7,470 bases of DNA from Eutrophocola sp049446715 (GTDB lineage Bacteria > Pseudomonadota > Gammaproteobacteria > Pseudomonadales > Pseudohongiellaceae), in NCBI GenBank assembly GCA_049446715.1, contig JBMTQX010000088.1, positions 1-7,470 of the forward strand, written 5' to 3'. A program made the position numbers and the translations under genes. The notes under the pieces are model-generated. The model made no database searches. It saw nothing but the letters and a program-made list of their open reading frames with translations, and was not told where the DNA came from. Shown here piece after piece: positions 1-5,482 of this stretch (positions are counted from its first letter, which is position 1; the number at the start of each line of letters is the position of its first letter).

Positions 1-21
1 TGTTGTTTTCTTGAACGCTAT

Positions 22-53
22 GTCGGCAAACGGCCCTGCGGGCCTATGCCGAC
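22..53 (-). terminator. GC-rich hairpin downstream of nadC, possible terminator
   Basis: GTCGGCA (22-28) pairs with TGCCGAC (47-53), and inside it GGCCC (32-36) pairs with GGGCC (40-44) around a TGC loop. This gives a two-part stem just past the nadC stop codon. No T-run follows on either strand, so it is not a standard intrinsic terminator. It may stabilise the 3' end of the nadC transcript or act with Rho. The rest of 1-63 shows nothing recognisable. Confidence 0.35.
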
Positions 54-63
54 CTGCTAGGTG

Positions 64-897
64 CTATTCAAAGAGCATGGTGAAGTCGGTGGCTTGTATG
101 TGCTTAGTCAGGGATCCTACCGAGATGTAATCCACGCCGGTCTCGGCCACCACGACCGCACTCTTGATATCGTAACCCCCCGAAGCCTCCAGTTTTGCCT
201 GTCCCTTGTTGAGGATCACGGCTTCCTGCAGCATATCCAGCGTGAAGTTGTCGAGCAGGACGATGTCGGCCCTGGCCGTCAGCGCTTCCTCCAGCTGTTC
301 AATGGTCTCCACTTCCACTTCCACCTTGCGGTCAGGATGCAGTGCCCGGGCAGTTGCAATGGCCTGGGTAATGCCACCACTGGCATTGATGTGGTTTTCC
401 TTGATCAGGTAGGCATCGTAAAGACCGATGCGGTGGTTATAGCAGCCGCCGGTTTGCACCGCATATTTCTGGGCCAGGCGCAGGCCGGGAATGGTCTTGC
501 GGGTATCCAGGATGTTGACGTCGGTATGCTGCACCTGGTCGGCAATTTCACGCGCGGCGGTGGCGACGCTGGACAGCGTCTGCAGAAAATTCAGGGCCGT
601 GCGTTCGGCGGTCAGCAGCGAGCGGGCCTTGCCCGTGGCGGTAAAGACCACGTCGCCCGGGTCGATGCTGTCGCCATCATGCTTTTCCCAGTTCAGCCGG
701 ATATCCGGATCGACCTGGCGGAACACTTCGTTGACCCAGGGTTCGCCACAAATGGTGGCATTTTCGCGGCAGATGACCTGGGCCATCGCTTCCCGCTCTG
801 CCGGAATGAGTTCTGCCGTGATGTCGCCATCACCAATATCCTCAGCAAGGGCACCACGCACGGTTTCCTCGAGGCCTTCAAGCAAGGGGTTGGACAT
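64..897 (-). CDS. nadC: Quinolinate phosphoribosyltransferase (decarboxylating), NadC
   Basis: This cytosolic enzyme of de novo NAD synthesis converts quinolinate and PRPP to nicotinate mononucleotide, CO2 and pyrophosphate. The 277-residue product is near the usual family length of about 280-300. It has an N-terminal open-face sandwich domain (about 1-115) and a C-terminal alpha/beta-barrel. Family active-site motifs are intact: ERTALNFLQ (98-106), DTRKTIPGLR (131-140), GGCYNHR (150-156), KENH (167-170 region), EVEVE (193-197), LLDNF (214-218), EASGG (237-241) and SVGSLTK (259-265). The start is the ATG at 895-897. Its only Shine-Dalgarno candidate, AGG at 911-913, lies about 13 bases upstream and is weak. 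The gene is 90 bases downstream of the aspartic protease gene on the same strand and divergent from ampD, as nadC and ampD are in enterics. A TATAAT box in the gap suggests its own promoter. Identification is firm from the motifs. Confidence 0.97.
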   Translation of the reverse strand: MSNPLLEGLEETVRGALAEDIGDGDITAELIPAEREAMAQVICRENATICGEPWVNEVFRQVDPDIRLNWEKHDGDSIDPGDVVFTATGKARSLLTAERTALNFLQTLSSVATAAREIADQVQHTDVNILDTRKTIPGLRLAQKYAVQTGGCYNHRIGLYDAYLIKENHINASGGITQAIATARALHPDRKVEVEVETIEQLEEALTARADIVLLDNFTLDMLQEAVILNKGQAKLEASGGYDIKSAVVVAETGVDYISVGSLTKHIQATDFTMLFE

Positions 898-937
898 GGT
901 GGTGTGGTTACCTGCAGTGGCGTGAAACGAGCGAACA

Positions 938-966
938 ATTATACGGGAAACCCGGGACGGGATTAA
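938..966 (-). promoter_or_regulatory. Candidate nadC promoter
   Basis: Read on the minus strand, a perfect TATAAT (938-943) lies 17 bases downstream of TTAATC (961-966), a poor -35 match with 3 of 6 bases. Transcription would start near 931 and leave a leader of about 33 bases before the nadC ATG. The -10 box is good, but the weak -35 keeps this tentative. nadC could also be read through from the protease gene. Confidence 0.4.
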
Positions 967-987
967 TCACTGAAATTGGGGGCGTGT

Positions 988-1521
988 CTACGGCGTATGC
1001 TGGCGCAGGGTCAGCTGGGAGCCGCGCTGGTTGAATTCGATCTGGCGCAGGGCGCTCATGCCGAGCAAAACCATGCTTTCATGCATTGCTGGGTTAATGC
1101 TGGCACGCACATCGTGCAGGGTAATCTCGCCCAGGTGCAGTTCATCGATCAGGGTGCTGTAGATGTTGACCAGGCCATTGGCGGTCATGGCCTGGCTCTG
1201 GTAGCCGTATTCCAGGCCGCTGGCCTCGGCCAGGCCGGGCGGAATCACCACGTCTGTGGCGCCGGTATCCAGAATGAACTCCGCCGGCACACTGTTGATG
1301 GCACCGGTCATTACATACTGACCCTGGCGGTTGCTTTCCAGTACCACTTCCACCTGGCCCAGGGCATTGACGGTGGAAAGTGGCGTTGCGTTCGGATTGC
1401 GCTGCTTCTCCAGCACACCATCAAATAGCATGGTGAGCAGGCCCAGGCCAATCACGAAACCGATAGCGATCATGCCCTGGCCAAGCCGTTTTTCCGAATG
1501 TCGGGGATCCTGATGGGTCAT
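988..1521 (-). CDS. Membrane-anchored retropepsin-like aspartic protease
   Basis: This 177-residue protein resembles the bacterial clan AA 'predicted aspartyl protease' family. After a short charged N-terminus (KR at 11-12) there is one hydrophobic segment at about 14-34, so it is probably anchored in the inner membrane with its C-terminal domain in the periplasm. The catalytic signature is FILDTGATDVVIP (82-94), with Asp85 as the predicted catalytic aspartate. A later LLGMSAL (152-158) matches the hydrophobic-glycine motif that closes the fold in retropepsins. With only one DTG motif it should act as a homodimer. Its substrate is unknown. The start is the ATG at 1519-1521; no clear Shine-Dalgarno precedes it. 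It lies 90 bases upstream of nadC in the same direction and may be co-transcribed, but no functional link with NAD synthesis is evident. The family call is good; the biological role is not known. Confidence 0.85.
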   Translation of the reverse strand: MTHQDPRHSEKRLGQGMIAIGFVIGLGLLTMLFDGVLEKQRNPNATPLSTVNALGQVEVVLESNRQGQYVMTGAINSVPAEFILDTGATDVVIPPGLAEASGLEYGYQSQAMTANGLVNIYSTLIDELHLGEITLHDVRASINPAMHESMVLLGMSALRQIEFNQRGSQLTLRQHTP

Positions 1522-1529
1522 AGGGCAAA

Positions 1530-1535
1530 ATTATA
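1530..1535 (-). promoter_or_regulatory. Candidate -10 box for the protease gene
   Basis: A perfect minus-strand TATAAT sits only 8 bases before the protease ATG. TGC precedes the overlapping TTATAA, so a degenerate extended -10 is possible. No good -35 is seen at 16-18 bases. If used, the transcript would have almost no leader, which would fit the missing Shine-Dalgarno. The evidence is weak. Confidence 0.25.
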
Positions 1536-1635
1536 AGCAGTCGTGGCTGGGGGTGTTACCTGCATGGCAATTGTTTGTGCATCAGGCCAGTATGCGCAGA
1601 GGAGTTGTGTGCCATACATGGGTTAATATGGGGCC

Positions 1636-2181
1636 ATGAAAATCAAAAACCACCGTCTTGAACCAGCACGTCAGCTGACCTCTCCCAATTATGGTGAGCG
1701 TCCGGCAGGCGACAGCATCAGCCTGCTGGTCATTCACAATATCAGCCTGCCGCCGGGTGAATACGGCGGACCCTATATCGACCATTTGTTTTGCAATACG
1801 CTGGATTGTTCTGCACACCCTTATTTTGCGGACCTGGAAGCACTCAGGGTGTCTTCACATCTGCTCATTAACCGGGCAGGGGATGTCACGCAATATGTGC
1901 CATTTGACCTGAAGGCTCACCATGCCGGGGTCTCCGAATTCGAGGGCCGGGATCAGTGCAATGATTTTTCCATCGGCATAGAACTGGAAGGCTGTGACAC
2001 CGAGCCTTTTACCGATGCCCAGTATGCGACGCTGGCCGAGGTGACCACGGCCCTGATGCAGGCGTATCCCGCTATCACGCCAGCACGCATCACCGGCCAT
2101 TCGGACATCGCGCCGCAGCGCAAGACCGATCCGGGGCCCTGTTTTGACTGGCAGCGGTACCGCAACCTGCTGGCGCGCTAG
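1636..2181 (+). CDS. ampD: 1,6-anhydro-N-acetylmuramyl-L-alanine amidase AmpD
   Basis: AmpD is a cytosolic zinc amidase of peptidoglycan recycling. It cuts the bond between anhydro-N-acetylmuramic acid and L-alanine in imported muropeptides. In species with ampR-ampC, its loss raises beta-lactamase expression. The 181 residues are close to the roughly 183 of the E. coli enzyme and form one Amidase_2 domain. Expected zinc ligands are present: His34 in LLVIHNIS, His155 in TGHSDIAP and Asp165 in KTDPGPCFDW. Glu116 in IGIELEG matches the family's catalytic Glu, and Lys163 the conserved Lys. There is no signal peptide, as expected for AmpD rather than periplasmic AmiD or AmpDh proteins. The ATG at 1636 is the only practical start, because an in-frame TAA lies at 1624-1626. 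GGGG (1630-1633) is a weak and very close ribosome-binding site. ampE, which follows ampD in enterics, is absent. Confidence 0.97.
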   Translation: MKIKNHRLEPARQLTSPNYGERPAGDSISLLVIHNISLPPGEYGGPYIDHLFCNTLDCSAHPYFADLEALRVSSHLLINRAGDVTQYVPFDLKAHHAGVSEFEGRDQCNDFSIGIELEGCDTEPFTDAQYATLAEVTTALMQAYPAITPARITGHSDIAPQRKTDPGPCFDWQRYRNLLAR

Positions 2182-2211
2182 CGCCAAAAGCGTGCATTCC
2201 GGGAGCCGGAA
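2171..2211 (+). terminator. Two small hairpins at the ampD 3' end
   Basis: TGGCGC (2171-2176) pairs with GCGCCA (2181-2186) around GCTA, spanning the ampD stop codon. TTCCGG (2197-2202) pairs with CCGGAA (2206-2211) around GAG. Neither is followed by a T-run, so intrinsic termination is doubtful. They may protect the 3' end of the ampD message. Confidence 0.3.
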
Positions 2212-2268
2212 AGCGGCAAGCCAAAACTGACTACATCGCTATACCTGCGAAAATTAAGGCATTTTTAT

Positions 2269-2297
2269 AGATTGGGTGGCACTATGCTCACCAATCT
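2269..2297 (+). terminator. Inverted repeat in the ampD-aceE gap, weak terminator candidate
   Basis: AGATTGG (2269-2275) pairs with CCAATCT (2291-2297). The stem extends by two pairs past a bulged G, leaving a loop of about 10 bases. GTAGTTTT follows, which could serve as a poor T-tract ending ampD transcription. Its right arm overlaps by one base the first 15-bp palindrome of the aceE promoter region, so it could instead be part of a regulatory site. Confidence 0.25.
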
Positions 2298-2311
2298 GTA
2301 GTTTTACTACA
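2297..2311. promoter_or_regulatory. Palindromic operator candidate, site 1
   Basis: TGTAGTTTTACTACA is a perfect inverted repeat with 6-bp arms around TTT. Its core TAGTTTTACTA fits the general TNGTNNNACNA pattern known for FadR-subfamily GntR regulators, the subfamily that includes the pyruvate-sensing PdhR. It is centred at 2304, about 60 bases upstream of the predicted aceE transcription start. A near copy lies at 2368-2382. The symmetry is seen directly; binding by a GntR protein is inference, and no such gene is in the window. Confidence 0.5.
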
Positions 2312-2327
2312 AAATCAACAGCTTATG

Positions 2328-2357
2328 TTGGTAAATTATTGTTAATTCGATTAATAT
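2328..2357 (+). promoter_or_regulatory. Candidate sigma70 promoter of aceE-aceF
   Basis: TTGGTA (2328-2333) is a 4-of-6 match to the -35 box. TAATAT (2352-2357) follows after 18 bases, or the overlapping TTAATA (2351-2356) after 17. The region is clearly AT-rich compared with the flanking genes. The predicted start is near 2364, giving a leader of about 285 bases. An alternative -35, TTGTTA (2339-2344), pairs less well with TAATGT (2365-2370), 20 bases on. Confidence 0.45.
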
Positions 2358-2367
2358 TGCGCGCTAA

Positions 2368-2382
2368 TGTAAATTTACTACA
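2368..2382. promoter_or_regulatory. Palindromic operator candidate, site 2
   Basis: TGTAAATTTACTACA matches site 1 (2297-2311) at 13 of 15 positions. It contains a perfect 10-bp palindrome, GTAAATTTAC, and outer TGTA/TACA arms. It begins about 4 bases past the predicted transcription start, a usual place for a repressor to block transcription. The two sites are 71 bases apart centre to centre, roughly seven helical turns, so looping is conceivable. The right half TTTACTACA is identical in both sites. Confidence 0.45.
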
Positions 2383-2648
2383 GAACAACAATCGGCATAT
2401 CCGCACCCTTGCGATCCACGGGTGGCTGTTATAACCATAACAATAACAACAGGCTATGCAGGATTTCGCCCTCCCGGGCGAACACCCGAGTGACGTGAAA
2501 AACGGAAACCGGGTTTAAAAAAAACAAGGCAAGCCGGCATCACCGGCGCTGCCCCATCAGTAAATCAGCGCTGCTGAAAGGTTCAATGTCAGGCAATTAA
2601 TATTGGCTGTCCAAAGTGCCCGTCAGTGGTCGCCACAAGAGTAGCAAC
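2383..2648 (+). other. Long structured leader upstream of aceE
   Basis: This stretch holds no convincing gene. It begins with an A/C-rich segment containing ATAAC three times at 6-base intervals (2431-2447), and TGTTAT (2427-2432) with ATAACA (2437-2442) as an inverted repeat. A possible second promoter is TTGCGA (2409-2414), 15 bases, TATAAC (2430-2435). Next come two GC-rich hairpins: TTCGCCC/GGGCGAA (2465-2471 with 2476-2482) and GCCGG/CCGGC (2533-2537 with 2543-2547). Between them is a run of eight A (2517-2524). I recognise no known riboswitch class. The hairpins could affect message stability or translation of aceE. Confidence 0.4.
2637..2641 (+). promoter_or_regulatory. aceE ribosome-binding site
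   Basis: AAGAG lies 7 bases before the ATG at 2649. It decides the start over the in-frame GTG at 2616, which has no purine-rich sequence before it, and over the ATG at 2673, which also lacks one. Confidence 0.55.
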
Positions 2649-5360
2649 ATGGCCGACAAATCTATCGACTCTATGAAGAACGTTCATCAGGACGTTGATC
2701 CTATTGAAACGCAGGAATGGCGGGATTCCATTGCCTCAGTCATCAAGTATCAGGGCATGGACCGCGCACAGTTCCTGCTTAAGAGCCTGATCAGCACCAG
2801 CACCGAATCCGGTCAGCAGCTTCCTGTTGACTCTCTTACCACCCCCTACCGCAATACCATCCCCAAAGAAGAAGAAGCTGAAATGCCCGGCGATATGCAC
2901 ATGGAGCGCAGCATCCGTGGCATCATCCGCTGGAATGCACTGGCGATGGTCATGCGGGCCGGCAAACTCGGTTACGACCTGGGTGGTCATATTTCCACCT
3001 TCTCGTCGGCGGCCACACTCTACGATGTCGGCTTCAATCATTTCTTCCGCGGTGAGACCGAAGACCATCCCGGCGACCTCGTCCTGTTCCAGGGCCATGC
3101 GTCACCCGGTATCTACTCGCGTTCCTTTGTCGAAGGCCGCCTGAGTGAAGCGCAGCTGGACAAATTCCGCCAGGAAGTGGATGGCAACGGCCTGTCTTCC
3201 TACCCGCATCCCAAACTGATGCCGGATTACTGGCAGTTCCCGACCGTCTCCATGGGCCTGGGGCCTTTGCAGGCGATTTACCATGCCCATGTTATGAAGT
3301 ATCTGGACAATCGCGAGCTGGTGAAGCAGGGTGATCGCCAGATCTGGGCGTTCCTAGGCGACGGTGAATGTGATGAGCCAGAAACCCTGGGCGCCATTTC
3401 CCTGGCCGCACGAGAAGGCCTGGGCAACCTGAATTTCGTCATTAACTGTAACCTGCAGCGCCTGGATGGCCCCGTTCGTGGTAACGGCAAGATCATCCAG
3501 GAACTGGAAGGCATCTTCCGCGGTGCCGGCTGGAACGTGATCAAGGTCGTCTGGGGCCGGCACTGGGATGCCATCCTGGCCAAGGACACCGATGGTCTCC
3601 TGCAGGCTCGCATGAATGAAGTGGTGGATGGAGAATTCCAGAACTTCAGTGTACGCGGCGGTGAATATGTCCGCGAGCACTTCTTTAATACCCCTGACCT
3701 GAAAAAACTGGTCGAGCATCTGTCCGATGACGAGATCATGCAGCTCAACCGTGGCGGTCACGACCCGTTCAAGGTCTATGCCGCCTACAAGCAGGCTGTC
3801 GATTGCACGGATAGGCCGACCGTGATTCTGGCCAAGACCATCAAGGGTTATGCCTTCGGTTCGGCCCAGGGCGCCAATGCCACCCATTCCACCAAGAAAC
3901 TGAACCTGGACGAGCTGAAGCTGTTCCGGGATCGTTTCGGTATTCCGATTCCTGACGACAAGCTGGAAGAAGTCCCGTATTACAAGCCGGACGAAAACAG
4001 CCCGGAAATGGAATACCTGCGTCGCATGCGCGCGAAACTCGGCGGTACGCTGCCGGCACGGCGAGCCAAGAGTGAACCGCTGAAGGCTCCCGCCCTAGAA
4101 GCCTTTGACAGCCAGCTGAAAAGCACCGGTGATCGTGAAGTATCCACCACCATGGCCTTTGTGCGTGTGCTGTCGACCCTGGTGAAAGACAAGGAAATTG
4201 GTCAGCGTATTGTGCCGATTGTGCCCGACGAAGCTCGTACCTTCGGCATGGAAGGCCTGTTCCGCCAGATCGGGATCTACTCCGCCAAGGGCCAGCTGTA
4301 CGATCCGGTCGACTCCGGCCAGGTCATGTACTACCGCGAGGACAAGAAAGGCCAGCTGCTGGAAGAGGGCATCAACGAGGCCGGCTCCATGAGCTCCTGG
4401 TTGTCAGCTGCGACCTCTTACAGTGTGCACAACTATCCCCTAATTCCGTTCTACATTTATTACTCAATGTTCGGTTTTCAGCGCGTTGGCGATCTGTGCT
4501 GGGCGGCCGGCGACCTGCAGGCCCGCGGTTTCCTGATCGGAGCCACGGCGGGCCGCACCACATTGAACGGCGAAGGTCTGCAGCATCAGGACGGCCATAG
4601 CCACCTGGCGGCCTACACCATTCCAAACTGTGTTTCCTACGATCCGACTTACGCCTACGAACTGGCCGTGATCATCCAGGACGGTATTCGCCGAATGTAC
4701 CAGGAGGATGAATCCATCTGGTACTACATCACCACCATGAACGAAAACTACCAGCACCCGGAAATGCCGAAAGGCGCCGAGGAAGGCATCCTGAAAGGCT
4801 TGTACCTGCTTGAGGATGGTGACAGCAAGGAATACAAGGTTGCTGCCGGCAAGGGCAAGAAGGCTTCCCGCGTGCGGTTGCTGGGCAGCGGGACCATCCT
4901 GCGTGAAGTCCGTGATGCCGCCGCTATCCTGCGCAACGACTACAAGGTGGCCGTGGATGTGTGGAGTGCGACCAGCATGAACGAGCTGGCCCGCGATGGC
5001 CTGTCCGTAGATCGCTGGAACATGCTGCACCCGGAAGATGAGCCACGGGTATCCTACGTGGAGAAATGCCTTTCTGAGCGTGACGGCCCGGTGATTGCTA
5101 CAACCGACTACATGAAGCTTTATTCTGACCAGATTCGGGCGTTCGTGCCGGCACCCTATAAAGTGCTGGGTACCGATGGTTTCGGTCGCAGTGACTCTCG
5201 TGAGAAACTGCGTCACTTCTTTGAAGTGAATGCCAGTTACGTGGTTGTTGCCGCCCTCAATGAGCTGGCAAAAGCCGGTGATATTGAGAAGAAAGTGGTT
5301 TCAGAGGCGATCAGGAAGTTCAATCTTGATCCGGAAAAGCTGAATCCGCTGCTGGCTTGA
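2649..5360 (+). CDS. aceE: Pyruvate dehydrogenase E1 component, homodimeric type
   Basis: AceE is the thiamine-diphosphate E1 enzyme of the cytosolic pyruvate dehydrogenase complex. It decarboxylates pyruvate and acetylates the lipoyl groups of AceF. From the ATG at 2649 it is 903 residues, near the 887 of E. coli AceE, and it reads through fully. DVDPIET near the N-terminus matches the E2-binding start of the family. The thiamine-diphosphate motif runs from GDGECDEPE (237-245) to NCN (266-268); Asp238, Asn266 and Asn268 match E. coli Asp230, Asn258 and Asn260. His114 (GGHIS) and His150 (GHASPG) match E. coli His106 and His142, and His413 (ATHSTKK) matches His407. Downstream, DEARTFGMEGLFRQIGIYS and YYSMFGFQRVGDLCWAAGD are typical of the pyrimidine-binding domain. 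aceF follows after 122 bases, so the two are probably one operon. GTG at 2616 would add 11 residues but lacks a ribosome-binding site. Confidence 0.97.
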   Translation: MADKSIDSMKNVHQDVDPIETQEWRDSIASVIKYQGMDRAQFLLKSLISTSTESGQQLPVDSLTTPYRNTIPKEEEAEMPGDMHMERSIRGIIRWNALAMVMRAGKLGYDLGGHISTFSSAATLYDVGFNHFFRGETEDHPGDLVLFQGHASPGIYSRSFVEGRLSEAQLDKFRQEVDGNGLSSYPHPKLMPDYWQFPTVSMGLGPLQAIYHAHVMKYLDNRELVKQGDRQIWAFLGDGECDEPETLGAISLAAREGLGNLNFVINCNLQRLDGPVRGNGKIIQELEGIFRGAGWNVIKVVWGRHWDAILAKDTDGLLQARMNEVVDGEFQNFSVRGGEYVREHFFNTPDLKKLVEHLSDDEIMQLNRGGHDPFKVYAAYKQAVDCTDRPTVILAKTIKGYAFGSAQGANATHSTKKLNLDELKLFRDRFGIPIPDDKLEEVPYYKPDENSPEMEYLRRMRAKLGGTLPARRAKSEPLKAPALEAFDSQLKSTGDREVSTTMAFVRVLSTLVKDKEIGQRIVPIVPDEARTFGMEGLFRQIGIYSAKGQLYDPVDSGQVMYYREDKKGQLLEEGINEAGSMSSWLSAATSYSVHNYPLIPFYIYYSMFGFQRVGDLCWAAGDLQARGFLIGATAGRTTLNGEGLQHQDGHSHLAAYTIPNCVSYDPTYAYELAVIIQDGIRRMYQEDESIWYYITTMNENYQHPEMPKGAEEGILKGLYLLEDGDSKEYKVAAGKGKKASRVRLLGSGTILREVRDAAAILRNDYKVAVDVWSATSMNELARDGLSVDRWNMLHPEDEPRVSYVEKCLSERDGPVIATTDYMKLYSDQIRAFVPAPYKVLGTDGFGRSDSREKLRHFFEVNASYVVVAALNELAKAGDIEKKVVSEAIRKFNLDPEKLNPLLA

Positions 5361-5368
5361 GCGAGCCA

Positions 5369-5400
5369 ATAAAAGTAGGAAGGCATAAAGGGATAAAAGG
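5369..5400 (+). repeat. Imperfect ATAAAAGG octamers in the aceE-aceF gap
   Basis: ATAAAAGT (5369-5376), ATAAAGGG (5385-5392) and ATAAAAGG (5393-5400) stand in the same 8-base register, with a degenerate unit between the first two. The same octamer is tandemly repeated after aceF. The G-rich ends give GGA at 5378-5380 and 5391-5393. Confidence 0.65.
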
Positions 5401-5474
5401 CCCGCCTGGCCAGGAAATCTCGGTTTGTTTGCCGACACGTAGCACCAGTCACAACACAGAATTTTGTTAGAGGA
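5401..5474 (+). promoter_or_regulatory. aceE-aceF spacer: palindrome and aceF ribosome-binding site
   Basis: CCTGGCCAGG (5405-5414) is a perfect 10-bp palindrome. TCGG (5420-5423) and CCGA (5432-5435) could form a short second stem. Neither has a T-run, so a terminator between the genes is unlikely. AGAGGA (5469-5474) is a good Shine-Dalgarno 8 bases before the GTG start of aceF, and it supports that start. Confidence 0.55.
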
Positions 5475-5482
5475 ATATAAGC

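Noticed and set aside
61..966. A 301-codon open frame on the plus strand opposite nadC
   Set aside because: It is the antisense shadow of nadC, whose catalytic motifs are all intact on the minus strand. The antisense product has no recognisable domain.
2269..2297. PdhR box (ATTGGT/ACCAAT half-sites)
   Set aside because: The half-sites are about 15 bases apart rather than 3, and the left one is imperfect (ATTGGG), so it does not fit the known PdhR operator.
2517..2547. Minus-strand intrinsic terminator: GCCGG/CCGGC hairpin followed by eight T
   Set aside because: The T-run is about 8 bases beyond the stem instead of adjacent, and no minus-strand gene lies upstream for it to terminate.
2616..2648. 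Upstream GTG start for aceE adding 11 residues
   Set aside because: No Shine-Dalgarno precedes 2616, and the added residues have no counterpart in E. coli AceE. The ATG at 2649 has AAGAG at good spacing.
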